From contig JANYBW010000073.1 of the NCBI GenBank assembly GCA_025360585.1, positions 1-64,000 on the forward strand: a stretch of 64,000 nucleotides of DNA. Reading direction: 5' to 3'. Numbering within the stretch: the stretch's first letter is position 1; the number at the start of each line of letters is the position of its first letter. Below are positions 1 to 8,252 of this stretch, piece after piece. The position numbers were made by a program, and so were the translations under genes. The notes under the pieces were generated by a model. It saw only the letters and a list, made by a program, of their open reading frames with translations, made no database searches and was not told where the DNA came from. Origin of the DNA: Actinomycetes bacterium. GTDB lineage: Bacteria > Actinomycetota > Acidimicrobiia > IMCC26256 > PALSA-610.

Positions 1-243
1 GGGGTTCGAGGATCGATTGTCACGGCGTCACGCTACGAGTCGCTGCGAAGCCGCGCCGAACGCTCGGGTGCTCTCGCTCAGAAGCAGCTTCTTAGATGGC
101 GCGCCAAAAGGCGACGGGTTCTGGCTGATCTCGACGAAGCGGGGCGCCGTCCGTGGCCCGAACGGCCCCGGAGCGCAGTGACGAGAGCGCGAAACTGGAT
201 TCTTGCATCGGATTACCTCTCACCTATCGGCGCGCGTTCTTAG
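1..243 (+). CDS. Unidentified gene, 3' end only (tentative)
   Basis: An open frame runs from the window edge to a TAG at 241-243, giving about 80 Arg-rich residues that end in SDYLSPIGARS. It converges on the nuclease gene to the right so closely that the two stop codons overlap (TTAG at 240-243), which is common for real convergent pairs. I recognise no domain, and the Arg-rich composition and some rare codons (AGA, AGG) mean it could be a chance open frame. No function is proposed. Confidence 0.35.
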   Translation, partial: GVRGSIVTASRYESLRSRAERSGALAQKQLLRWRAKRRRVLADLDEAGRRPWPERPRSAVTRARNWILASDYLSPIGARS

Positions 244-1037
244 GACGGGTTCGGTTCCACGGCCAACGACGGCCAACTCGGCACGCCGACTGCGGCACTA
301 TCGCGACACACCGATCGATACGGGCACCGACCGCACGTCTCGACGTCCGAAACGCCGATGAATTCGGAGTCGCGGATCGCAATGACCGTCTCGCGTAGCT
401 GGTGCTCAACGAATTCGAGATCGTCGGCGTCGGGCTCCCATGGGTCCGGATCGTCGGTGACTTCGGCCGCGAGATATTCGTAACGCAGGCGCAGGCGCGC
501 CTCTGCTGCAACCGCTCGGGGCGCGAGTACCCAAACCTGCACCCACGCCCGCGGGTCGTTGTGGAGTTCGAGCGCAGATTTCGCGCCGCTTTTGTAATCG
601 CGGATGTCGAGGATGCCGTCGTGGACCCAAACCGCATCGAGTCGGGCGGATGCGAGGAACATCGGGACTGGCTTGTGGTGGTAGCGGGCGCGTTCTACTT
701 CGTGATGGCCCCGCACCGCCTCGGCGACAGGGTCGACGATTGCGCTCGGGCAGCGCTCCTTATGGCGCCGCATCATCGAACGCATTGTGTCGGTGTCGCA
801 GTCGTGATCGCTCAGGACCGTCGCAACGTATTCGTCGGATTGGCAACCGAGTTGTTCATGGACGAAGCGCAGAACCGCATGGAGGCGAAGCCCCTCATCA
901 TTGGATAAGCCAGTGTCGCTACCGGGGAGGCCAAGCACGTGACGCAAGAGATATCGGCGCTCGCAGCGATGCCACGTTTCGATCGAGGTGGGCGTGATCG
1001 CAACGAGATCCGCAATGAGTTTCCTGGGCTTGTTCAT
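240..1037 (-). CDS. RecB-like Fe-S PD-(D/E)XK nuclease
   Basis: A 265-residue single-domain nuclease of the PDDEXK_1/Cas4/AddB type. It has an N-terminal Cys in HRCERRYLL, a catalytic motif ILDIRDYKSG (the D-x-K of motif III) near the middle, and a C-terminal CGRCPYRSVC. The lone Cys plus the three-Cys cluster match the four ligands of the Fe-S cluster in RecB-family exonucleases. The ATG at 1037 overlaps the upstream TGA as ATGA, so translation is probably coupled to the next gene. A longer frame to 1094 exists but would run into the upstream gene. A DNA-repair or DNA-processing role is inferred; no helicase partner is visible before the window edge. Confidence 0.8.
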   Translation of the reverse strand: MNKPRKLIADLVAITPTSIETWHRCERRYLLRHVLGLPGSDTGLSNDEGLRLHAVLRFVHEQLGCQSDEYVATVLSDHDCDTDTMRSMMRRHKERCPSAIVDPVAEAVRGHHEVERARYHHKPVPMFLASARLDAVWVHDGILDIRDYKSGAKSALELHNDPRAWVQVWVLAPRAVAAEARLRLRYEYLAAEVTDDPDPWEPDADDLEFVEHQLRETVIAIRDSEFIGVSDVETCGRCPYRSVCRDSAAVGVPSWPSLAVEPNPS

Positions 1038-1732
1038 CGGCGACGAATCGATTCGAACGCTGGGCATTTCCAAACGAATGGACAATCGTTGCATTCAACG
1101 CCAGTTTGGAGGCCACCGATCTGGGCTGCGGCTCGAATCACCGCGAGTCGGCTTGCGAGCCAGGCCATCGCGGGTTCGATGAAGTCGTCCAGTACAAGCC
1201 TCTGCGAGTCGAGTTCCAGCGCCAAGAGATCGGTAGCAACCAGTTCAATGGGGGTTTCTGCAAAATGTTCATGCAGTAGGAGCGCGAGCGCGTAAACGTC
1301 GTTGATTCGAACCGTAGGAGTCCGGGCCGCAGCACGAAGCGAACGAACCTGAATCGAGTGATCCGCGAGTTCAACGACGATTCCCGGATTCGCTCGAAGC
1401 TGCACTCCGAATTCGGGAAAGTCTTTGAAACGGTCGACATCAATCGTTCGCGCGTTCGTAGTACCGAATAGGGCGAGGTACCCATTCGCAGCGGCGCGAT
1501 ACACGGCGCGTTCCTCCTCGAACAGATCTTCGGGGTCCGGGAAATCTTTAGGAGTAGGCCGTCGCAGCTCGCTGTGAGCGAGCGAGATATCGCCGCGCAA
1601 CCGAGTCATGATTTGAAAGCGGGGATTGGCGACGAACCGACCTTGATCGCCGGCCAATCGTCGACGAAGGCGTTCCGCGCACCCAGGATCGTCGCGCAGA
1701 TCCCACGGGCTCACGACGGCAAGTTCTTCCAC
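1034..1732 (-). CDS. RecB-like Fe-S protein with degenerate nuclease site
   Basis: A 232-residue paralogue-like partner of the next gene. It keeps the Fe-S frame: an N-terminal SPWDLRDDPGC and a C-terminal CNDCPFVWKCP. Where the catalytic D-x-K strand should be it reads GIVVELADHSIQVRSLR, with no acidic-x-Lys pair, so it is probably inactive or structural. The start chosen is GTG 1732, because TACGCT sits 7 nt upstream (1740-1745) and the domain begins right after it. A TTG at 1792 would overlap the promoter of the divergent gene. It is coupled to the active nuclease by a 4-nt overlap, suggesting a heterodimer (inference). Confidence 0.7.
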   Translation of the reverse strand: MEELAVVSPWDLRDDPGCAERLRRRLAGDQGRFVANPRFQIMTRLRGDISLAHSELRRPTPKDFPDPEDLFEEERAVYRAAANGYLALFGTTNARTIDVDRFKDFPEFGVQLRANPGIVVELADHSIQVRSLRAAARTPTVRINDVYALALLLHEHFAETPIELVATDLLALELDSQRLVLDDFIEPAMAWLASRLAVIRAAAQIGGLQTGVECNDCPFVWKCPAFESIRRR

Positions 1733-1739
1733 GTCGGCC

Positions 1740-1745
1740 AGCGTA
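1740..1745 (-). promoter_or_regulatory. Putative leaderless -10 (TACGCT) for the degenerate nuclease gene
   Basis: On the minus strand TACGCT is followed by 7 nt and then GTG 1732. The spacing matches the other leaderless candidates in this window. Confidence 0.4.
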
Positions 1746-1783
1746 CGCGCGGACAGTGTCGTCGTTTGTAGTTGCAATGCCCG

Positions 1784-1789
1784 TAGATT
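1784..1789 (+). promoter_or_regulatory. Putative leaderless -10 (TAGATT) for the DUF4012 gene
   Basis: TAGATT, 6-nt spacer, ATG 1796. No Shine-Dalgarno sequence is present in the spacer. Confidence 0.45.
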
Positions 1790-1795
1790 CAAGCA

Positions 1796-3592
1796 ATGCG
1801 CGCAAGACGGAAGCTGTATTGGTTACTTGGTGGGGTCGTCGTGTTCGTTTGGCTCATCGCGGCAGGCATCACGGTTTTAGGGGCGCGCAAAGAGGCACAA
1901 GCCGGGCTCGATCGGCTTGAAGCTGCCCGTTCCGAGCTCACGCCCAAGGACCTCTTGCGCGGCAAAGGCGAAGCCGTCTTGCGTGAGGCGCAGGCACATT
2001 TCGTGAAAGCGCACGATTCTGCATCCCAGTGGTTCGTGAAACCACTGGAGTTCATTCCGATTTTGGGCGCGCAGTTCCGTTCCGTCGATTCTTTGAGTGG
2101 CGGCGCGGTCGCGATCACGAAAGTGGGCGCGACGTCGCTTCATGATGCTCGTGCGATCATCGATGCAACTGAGCACCCCAAGGGCGCCGCTCGAGTCGAG
2201 CTGATTCGCAAACTGGGAGGTGTCGCAGCGGCGGCGCACCGAGATCTCAAAGGCGTGAGCCTTGGGCCGCAACGATTTTTGATCGGCCCACTCGGCCGAG
2301 CGCAGCACAAATTTGCGGGGAAGCTGAATGAACTCCGCACAACGGTTGGCGACATGGTCGATGCATCAGCTGGCCTCGCGGATTTTTTCCAAGGTCCCCG
2401 GCGTTATCTTGTGGTCGCGGCGAACAACAGCGAAATGCGGGTTGGTTCTGGTGCGTACCTTTCGCTCGGGGAGCTTGTGGTCCGCAATGGATCGTTGAAA
2501 TTGGGAACCATGCGGTCTGCCAATGATCCAAATATCGTCCCGAAAGTCACCGTTTCTCCAGCCAAGTACGACGCTGATTTTGGCGCCCGGTTCGGAGTGT
2601 TTAACCCCACCAAGGATTTCCGAGAACTCAGCCAGTCAGCTCGTTTCGATGCTGTTGCGCCACTGGCGATCGACATGTGGAATTCTCGAGGTGGCCCACC
2701 GGTCGATGGCGTCTTGGTGCTTGATCCCGTTGCGTTGCAAAACCTGTTGCGGGCAACCGGGCCAGTAACTGTCGATGGGGTGCAGTACTCCGCCGACAAT
2801 TTGTTGAGCGAAATCTTTGTGGATCAATATCGTGCGTTGCAAAACACGACAATCGACACGACGCAGATTGAACGCCGCGACAAATTGTCGAAGATCGCTC
2901 GAGCCGCGATCCAACAAGTAGACAAAGGTTCTTGGAAAACGATTGAACTGTTCGACGCGCTCCGGGCGGCCACGGTTGGTCGACACATCCTGGGTTGGTC
3001 ACCAAATTCGGTCGAGGAAAAAGGTTGGCGCGGCGCGCACGTTGGCGGCGTGTTTCGGGCTGACGCGATGATGATGTCGATCCAAAATGGGGCGGGCAAC
3101 AAACTCGACCAGTTTCTTACTGCTGATGCAACCGTCGCGACGACGCACAATAAAAATGGCAACACCGATATTGTCATCACGACTGTCTTGAAGAACGCGA
3201 TCCCGTTGCCGATCCAGCAATTTCCTGCGTACGTCATTGGTCCCTACGTTTATAACCCGACTGGTGAGGCAGGGAAATACCAGGGCGAATTCACAGTCGA
3301 ACTCCCGAGGCTTTCACGAAACAACGCGTTGTTGGTTGCTGGCCGCGAACAGGGGTATGCGGTAAGCGGACGTGACGGACCAGATCATCGAGTGGTGTCA
3401 ACCTCGATATCCATCAAGGCGGGCGAGACCCTCACGATCACGACCAAACTCAGCCTGCCCAGAGGCGTTCATTCGATGGAGATTTTGCCAACCAGCCGGG
3501 TCTTGTTGCCAAGCTTGGGTCGACCCGCGACGCTGTATACCTACCAAGCCGAACGCTGGGACGACACCAAAGGTCACCGCGTGCATTGGTAG
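1796..3592 (+). CDS. DUF4012 domain membrane-anchored protein
   Basis: A 598-residue protein with a short basic N-terminus and one membrane segment (about residues 8-29). The rest is a large extracytoplasmic part. The block YLVVAANNSEMRVGSG (about 204-219) and the following region are typical of DUF4012, a family found in actinobacterial surface-polysaccharide clusters and lacking a firmly known biochemical role. Here it also stands at the edge of a polysaccharide region, which supports a cell-envelope role (inference). The start is set by TAGATT 6 nt upstream. It lies beside a tiny LPNTG surface protein, 168 nt downstream. Confidence 0.85.
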   Translation: MRARRKLYWLLGGVVVFVWLIAAGITVLGARKEAQAGLDRLEAARSELTPKDLLRGKGEAVLREAQAHFVKAHDSASQWFVKPLEFIPILGAQFRSVDSLSGGAVAITKVGATSLHDARAIIDATEHPKGAARVELIRKLGGVAAAAHRDLKGVSLGPQRFLIGPLGRAQHKFAGKLNELRTTVGDMVDASAGLADFFQGPRRYLVVAANNSEMRVGSGAYLSLGELVVRNGSLKLGTMRSANDPNIVPKVTVSPAKYDADFGARFGVFNPTKDFRELSQSARFDAVAPLAIDMWNSRGGPPVDGVLVLDPVALQNLLRATGPVTVDGVQYSADNLLSEIFVDQYRALQNTTIDTTQIERRDKLSKIARAAIQQVDKGSWKTIELFDALRAATVGRHILGWSPNSVEEKGWRGAHVGGVFRADAMMMSIQNGAGNKLDQFLTADATVATTHNKNGNTDIVITTVLKNAIPLPIQQFPAYVIGPYVYNPTGEAGKYQGEFTVELPRLSRNNALLVAGREQGYAVSGRDGPDHRVVSTSISIKAGETLTITTKLSLPRGVHSMEILPTSRVLLPSLGRPATLYTYQAERWDDTKGHRVHW

Positions 3593-3716
3593 GCATAAAC
3601 CGTGGCTCGGCGGCCGTGTAGAGGCGCTTTGGTGACGCGACCTCGCTGCGGGTCACATTTGTTGGATCTGATCCAAGTTTCACGGCTTCCCACTGGACAC
3701 GGCCCATAGTGACCGG

Positions 3717-3754
3717 TTACACTCCGTGATAATTCGTCTCTCCCTGGAAGGAAC
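3717..3754 (+). promoter_or_regulatory. Putative promoter -10 and RBS of the LPNTG protein
   Basis: TACACT at 3717-3722 is a good -10 box. About 26 nt later a strong Shine-Dalgarno GGAAGGA (3748-3754) precedes ATG 3761, so this gene has a conventional leader, unlike many neighbours. No clear -35 was found. Confidence 0.45.
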
Positions 3755-3760
3755 TCACGG

Positions 3761-4012
3761 ATGAAAAAGAAAGCACTTCGTTTCGCGGCAGCTGCTGGGA
3801 TTGTCGGCGCAGCGCTCATTCCGAGCGCGGCGGCACACGCAGACTACGGAACCGTTGCCCCAAACAATAACGGTGGCGACCCGGGTTCGAACTCTGGCGG
3901 ATTGCCCAACACGGGTAGCGACGCCATGGGAATCACCCTGGTCGGCGCAGGTCTTGCTGCCGGTGGCGTTGTGTTGGTTCGCGCCAACCGCCGCCGCACT
4001 GCAGCTGCCTAG
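3761..4012 (+). CDS. Tiny LPNTG sortase substrate
   Basis: An 83-residue protein: signal peptide (MKKKAL..., Ala-rich, likely cut after AHA about residue 27), a Gly/Asn-rich stretch of about 20 residues, the sorting motif LPNTG at 48-52, a hydrophobic segment and an RANRRR tail. This is a complete sortase cell-wall sorting signal with almost nothing to anchor. After processing only about 24 residues would be exposed. The strong RBS suggests high expression. It could be a spacer, a pilin-like or adhesive peptide, or a surface marker (all inference). No sortase gene is present in this window. Confidence 0.8.
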   Translation: MKKKALRFAAAAGIVGAALIPSAAAHADYGTVAPNNNGGDPGSNSGGLPNTGSDAMGITLVGAGLAAGGVVLVRANRRRTAAA

Positions 4013-4040
4013 TTACAACTCGCTCAGAACTTCCAAACTT

Positions 4041-4065
4041 GAAGCGGCGCCAATGGCGCCGCTTC
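4041..4065. terminator. Hairpin between convergent genes
   Basis: A perfect 11-bp stem (GAAGCGGCGCC / GGCGCCGCTTC) with a 3-nt AAT loop lies between the LPNTG gene and the convergent WbaP-like gene. It has no T-run, as is common for actinobacterial terminators, so it may act in both directions. Confidence 0.6.
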
Positions 4066-4175
4066 GTCGCGCTCTAAGCAAGTTTATTGCGACCAATCAA
4101 AATACCGGATGCTTCGGAAAATTTGCGGTGATTTACGAGGGCAGCGCAGCGCATCGCAAACGAGTGGGTTCGGTG

Positions 4176-5678
4176 TTAGTTCGGTTCGTTGATTTCGTCG
4201 TTGGGGGTTGCCGCGACGCCGAAATGCTGGCGTTCAGGAATTCCGGCGTCGGGTGAAGACCCTCGCGCTGGGCTCTGAAATACTGCCGCGATCGTGCGCA
4301 TGAGAATGACCAGGTCGTGCCAGAGGGACCAGTGCTCGATGTAATGGTTGTCGAATCGAACGCGTTCTCTCAGCGAAGTCTCGCCCCGTAGCCCATGGAC
4401 TTGTGCCCAGCCAGTGAGCCCGACGGGGAGCCGATGACGATCTCGATACCCGTACACCTCGTCGTTGAATTGCTCGACGAGATAGCCACGCTCGGGCCGG
4501 GGCCCAACGATGCTCATATCGCCGCGCAAGACGTTCCAGAGTTGCGGGAGTTCGTCGATGCTGGTCCGGCGAAGGAACCACCCGATGTTGTGATAGCTGC
4601 CTTCAGCGGTGTTGAAAGCGTCATCGACGTGATCCACGGGCAGCGTGCGGAACTTCAGGACTTCAATTTCTTCGCCGTGTTGTCCGATACGACGTTGGCG
4701 GAACAGGATTGGGCCAGGACTCGCGATTTTGACTGCGAGCGATGTCGCCGCCATAACCGGCAGGGAAACCAGCAGCATGCTTCCCGCAACTACGATGTCG
4801 AGCGCTCGTTTGAACCGCCACGCCCATCGCTGGAGCGCAGCCTGGCGAACCCGATAGACGGGAATTCCCCAAAGATCATCGACGTCGGAACCACGCGGTG
4901 CGACACCCACCTCAAAGAAGCGCGGCACAATGTGCACCTGTACTGCCCGCAACATGGCGGTGCGCAACACGGTGACGAGGTCGGCTTCTCGCGTGGGTCC
5001 GAACGCAACAATGACGCGCCGGGCGCGATGTTCGGAAACGACGTCGGGGAGCCGCGCGATTTCACCAAGCAGCGGCCCCGGGAGATCCGGAAACGGAGCG
5101 CCCACGAAGCCAATGAAATCCAACCCAAATTCAGGGTGCATTTCGATGACCTCGGCAAGCTCGATGCCAACGTGGCCACTTCCGGCGATGACCGTGGGTT
5201 CGCGGAGCCCGCGGCGGCGCCAGCTGCGAATGGCCGCGTAACTGAACATCCTCATGATGACTACGACAGGAACAAACACCGCGGCAACGAGTAGCGCCGA
5301 TGAATTGCGGCCACTGACCGGAGCTGCTGCCAGCGCGGCGACGCCGACGGCGGCTGCGAGTCGTGGAGCGTCATCAAGTGCGCTCAGGGTGCATCGCAGG
5401 CGGTAGGAGCCAATCGCTATGAGGCCCAAGGCGGTCAAGCCAGCAAAGACGGCTGTGGTGGCTGAACTGGGCCTTACGGCAAACGCGGCGATCATGATGG
5501 CGAGTGCGTCGCCGACTCCGACGGCGGCTACTGCGAGGGCAAGTCGGCGCCGCAGCGTGCCCGGCGTAAGCCGCGGTTTGGTTCCGACCACTCGCAGCGC
5601 GCGAGGAATCGACCGGTCTCCCGGGCGTTCTCCGCGCATAAAGGGTGAAGTTGGAACTGTCACGGTCCCCCGAACCAT
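4176..5678 (-). CDS. Polyprenyl glycosyl-phosphotransferase (WbaP/WcaJ-like)
   Basis: A 500-residue membrane enzyme that loads the first sugar-1-phosphate onto undecaprenyl phosphate. The N-terminal half has several membrane helices (about 45-150) and a CoA-binding-like domain beginning [16 protein letters not shown] (about 161). The C-terminal half is the bacterial sugar transferase domain. It starts with [15 protein letters not shown] (about 289) and contains [26 protein letters not shown] and MSIVGPRPE, which include the conserved catalytic Asp-Glu and Arg residues. It probably starts the exopolysaccharide built by the GT4, Wzz/CpsD and Wzy-like genes that follow. Sugar specificity cannot be read from the sequence. 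Confidence 0.92.
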   Translation of the reverse strand: MVRGTVTVPTSPFMRGERPGDRSIPRALRVVGTKPRLTPGTLRRRLALAVAAVGVGDALAIMIAAFAVRPSSATTAVFAGLTALGLIAIGSYRLRCTLSALDDAPRLAAAVGVAALAAAPVSGRNSSALLVAAVFVPVVVIMRMFSYAAIRSWRRRGLREPTVIAGSGHVGIELAEVIEMHPEFGLDFIGFVGAPFPDLPGPLLGEIARLPDVVSEHRARRVIVAFGPTREADLVTVLRTAMLRAVQVHIVPRFFEVGVAPRGSDVDDLWGIPVYRVRQAALQRWAWRFKRALDIVVAGSMLLVSLPVMAATSLAVKIASPGPILFRQRRIGQHGEEIEVLKFRTLPVDHVDDAFNTAEGSYHNIGWFLRRTSIDELPQLWNVLRGDMSIVGPRPERGYLVEQFNDEVYGYRDRHRLPVGLTGWAQVHGLRGETSLRERVRFDNHYIEHWSLWHDLVILMRTIAAVFQSPARGSSPDAGIPERQHFGVAATPNDEINEPN

Positions 5679-5854
5679 CCATCACTGAGGGTGGGGGCTC
5701 ATTCTTCTCCGCGCGCAGGCATCAATGCAAGGTGCAGATGCATCCTTTTCCAAGAATTGTTACAGATTTGTTGTACAAGTCCTGGCTTAAGTCGACCGCG
5801 AGCCGTGACGATCTTTTGGAATCACCACTCAGAGTGGGACAAAGGGATCGAACT

Positions 5855-7090
5855 ATGCGACGGTACGCGCGAATATCCAGAGTCTTGATTGCAACTGCGA
5901 TGCTCTCAGCCGTCGCGGTTCCTACAACGGAAACTGGGGCATTGGGCTCGCCGGGACGGAGGCCCGTCCTTCGGGCATCCGCGGCAGCGGTCGCTGTGGC
6001 TGGCGCTACCGGGACTCTTAAACCTTTCGCGACCAACGGATTGAGTGGTGTGGGCTTCGGATTTTCGCAAGGGTCGGGCCTGCTCTGGGAGTCTGTCGCC
6101 CAGCAGGCGGCTGACCTTGATGGGATGGTCGCCGCCGGTGCTTCATGGGTTGGAGCCGATATTGACTGGCCTTCGATTCAGGCTGGTGGGCCCAATGCTT
6201 GGAACTGGCAACCAACGGATCGACTGATCAATGCAGCTCGAAGCCGCGGCCTCCAAGTTTTGGCGACCGCTGACTACACGCCGGTTTGGGCTCGTCCCGC
6301 GAATACCTCAGACAAACATGCTCCGAACGATCCTGCGCAATTCGCGACGTTCGTGCGTGCCGCGGCTACCCGCTACGCCGCAAACGGGGTACACGCATGG
6401 CAGATATGGAATGAGCCCAACACCGCAGCTTTTTTCCAACCGCACCCGGATCCCCAGGCGTACGCGCAACTCCTCATCGCGGGCGCGGACGCAATTCATA
6501 GCGCCGACCCATCGGCGGTGGTCATGAATGGTGGTCTTGCTCCAGCCGGCAACGTTGCGGGCCAAACGATCGCGCCCAACGATTTTCTGATCCAGATGTA
6601 TGCAGCGGGTATCGGCGGTCATGTGAACGCGATATCGATGCATCCCTATAGTTTTCCGTATTCGCCGACCACGCCCGCGACATGGAATCCGTTTTATATG
6701 TTGGGCTATACACACCTGATCATGACGGCATTCGGCGATGCTGGACTTCCGATTTGGGGCACGGAGGCAGGATTCGGCACCGGCCAGGATGCTCAGTCGC
6801 TGAGTGAAGCCATGCAGGCCGTTCGGATGAAGGAGTTGGTGGTGGCATGGAAACAGCTGCCGTTCGCGGCGAAGCTTTTCGTGTACGGCTATCGCGACAC
6901 CTTGGCGGGTTCAACCTCGGTCTGGGACAACATGGGGATGGTGCACCGCGACTTCTCAACGAAGCCAGCGTTCGCGGCGTTTCGTAGTGCAGTTACTTCT
7001 GCACCCACTCCGCCGGTGAGCGGTCATCATCGCCGCGCGTGTGTCCGGAATTCTCCTGGGCGCCGCCTCGGTTCGCGCGGTTGTAGCTAA
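5855..7090 (+). CDS. Secreted clan GH-A glycoside hydrolase
   Basis: A 411-residue TIM-barrel glycosidase of the cellulase/GH5-GH39-like type. The acid/base is the Glu of WQIWNEPN (about residue 187) and the nucleophile is the Glu of WGTEAGF (about 304). The N-terminus (MRRYARISRVLIATAMLSAVAV) is a signal peptide. Start ATG 5855 was chosen over an upstream frame because AAAGGGA (5841-5847) lies 7 nt before it and the signal peptide begins there. It is inserted between polysaccharide genes on the opposite strand, so it may trim or release the polymer made by the cluster (inference). The C-terminal tail is short and basic. Confidence 0.85.
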   Translation: MRRYARISRVLIATAMLSAVAVPTTETGALGSPGRRPVLRASAAAVAVAGATGTLKPFATNGLSGVGFGFSQGSGLLWESVAQQAADLDGMVAAGASWVGADIDWPSIQAGGPNAWNWQPTDRLINAARSRGLQVLATADYTPVWARPANTSDKHAPNDPAQFATFVRAAATRYAANGVHAWQIWNEPNTAAFFQPHPDPQAYAQLLIAGADAIHSADPSAVVMNGGLAPAGNVAGQTIAPNDFLIQMYAAGIGGHVNAISMHPYSFPYSPTTPATWNPFYMLGYTHLIMTAFGDAGLPIWGTEAGFGTGQDAQSLSEAMQAVRMKELVVAWKQLPFAAKLFVYGYRDTLAGSTSVWDNMGMVHRDFSTKPAFAAFRSAVTSAPTPPVSGHHRRACVRNSPGRRLGSRGCS

Positions 7091-7094
7091 CGGC

Positions 7095-8252
7095 TCAGAA
7101 CGCGTTGTACAGCGCAATGTATTTTTCGGTCACTACCGATATCTCGTATTGAGCAATGGTCTGCGCGGTACCGAGACTCAAACGAAGTCGCTCAGCGGGA
7201 TCGCAGAGTGTGACCATCGCGGCGCAGAGATCAGCTGGGGCGTTCGTTTCGGTAACGATGCCGCATTCTTGGTTCAGTACCTCGGCACCTCCCGCGCTGA
7301 TCGGCGCGATGCAGGGGACTCCACACGCGAGCGCCTCAAGTAACGAATTCGAAATTCCTTCACGGTCGGAGGGCAACACGAATCCGTCTGCGGCGTGTAA
7401 ATACGGGCGTACGTCCCCGACGTTGCCGACGAACGTGACTCGGTCTTGGATTCCGAGCGTGACCGCCTGTTGACCCAACGCATCGGTCTGATCCTCGAGA
7501 TCTTCTCGGCTTCCTCCCACAATCAAGAGCCGCGTCGCCACGTTTGCGTGAGTCGTAATCAATAACGCCAAGGCATCAAGCAACGTGTCCACGCGTTTCA
7601 ACCTTCGAAGGTGTCCGCAATATACAAACAGGACTGTGGCGCCATCAATCGCGAGATCCTCGCGGGCGGTCGCCTTTTGCTGCTCGGTTCGTTGCGGGAA
7701 GTCTCCGAGATTGATCGGCGTTGGGATGATCGTTTGGGCGAGCTCCGGCGCGCACCCAGCGAGCTCATCGGCGATTTTGTGTGAAAGCGCGACGCTTCTG
7801 CCGCGTCGCAGAGCTACTCGCCGGAGCAAGACCCAGGGCCGTTTCACCAATGATTGTGGGCCGAGCGTGTCGGTGGCGTCGCCGTAGCCGGCCCACACCA
7901 TCACCGTTTTATTACTCACCCCTCCAAGCAGGGCCGATACCGCGAAATCGGGATACATGATCGCGGTCAGCGCATCAATGCGGCTGCGGTGGCGCAGAAG
8001 CCACCATCCAACGCTGGCGACGAAGGCCTTCATCGCCCAGCCGTTGCGCGAAGCCGGGCCGAATCGAACGACGCGAATTCCATTGAGTGTCTCGCTGGCC
8101 GCCCAATTCCGATCGAGACGTTGGGTGAGAACGGTAACGGAGTACCCCTTCGCCAACAGCGCCTGGGCTTGGTTGTGAGTTTGGCGAGTCGTGCCTCCGG
8201 TCGAAGGAAAATAGTCGGGGACTGCAAACACACAATGTCGCGACGGTGTCAT
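7095..8252 (-). CDS. GT4 family glycosyltransferase
   Basis: A 385-residue GT-B enzyme. The N-terminal motif DYFPSTGGTTRQTHNQAQAL is the usual acceptor-domain G-G loop. The C-terminal domain carries FVYCGHLRRLKRVDTLLDAL and the donor-binding EGISNSLLEALACGVP (the E-x7-E motif). It is a cytoplasmic retaining transferase adding a sugar to a lipid-linked intermediate. Start and upstream stop overlap by 4 nt (ATGA at 8249-8252), so it is coupled to the next glycosyltransferase. The C-terminus converges on the glycosidase gene with only 4 bp between stops. Confidence 0.9.
   Translation of the reverse strand: MTPSRHCVFAVPDYFPSTGGTTRQTHNQAQALLAKGYSVTVLTQRLDRNWAASETLNGIRVVRFGPASRNGWAMKAFVASVGWWLLRHRSRIDALTAIMYPDFAVSALLGGVSNKTVMVWAGYGDATDTLGPQSLVKRPWVLLRRVALRRGRSVALSHKIADELAGCAPELAQTIIPTPINLGDFPQRTEQQKATAREDLAIDGATVLFVYCGHLRRLKRVDTLLDALALLITTHANVATRLLIVGGSREDLEDQTDALGQQAVTLGIQDRVTFVGNVGDVRPYLHAADGFVLPSDREGISNSLLEALACGVPCIAPISAGGAEVLNQECGIVTETNAPADLCAAMVTLCDPAERLRLSLGTAQTIAQYEISVVTEKYIALYNAF

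Noticed and set aside
402-908. 168-residue plus-strand open frame
   Set aside because: Antisense to the Fe-S nuclease gene, which has a clear D-x-K and Cys cluster.
4395-5294. 299-residue plus-strand open frame
   Set aside because: Antisense to the WbaP-like gene; no domain and biased composition.
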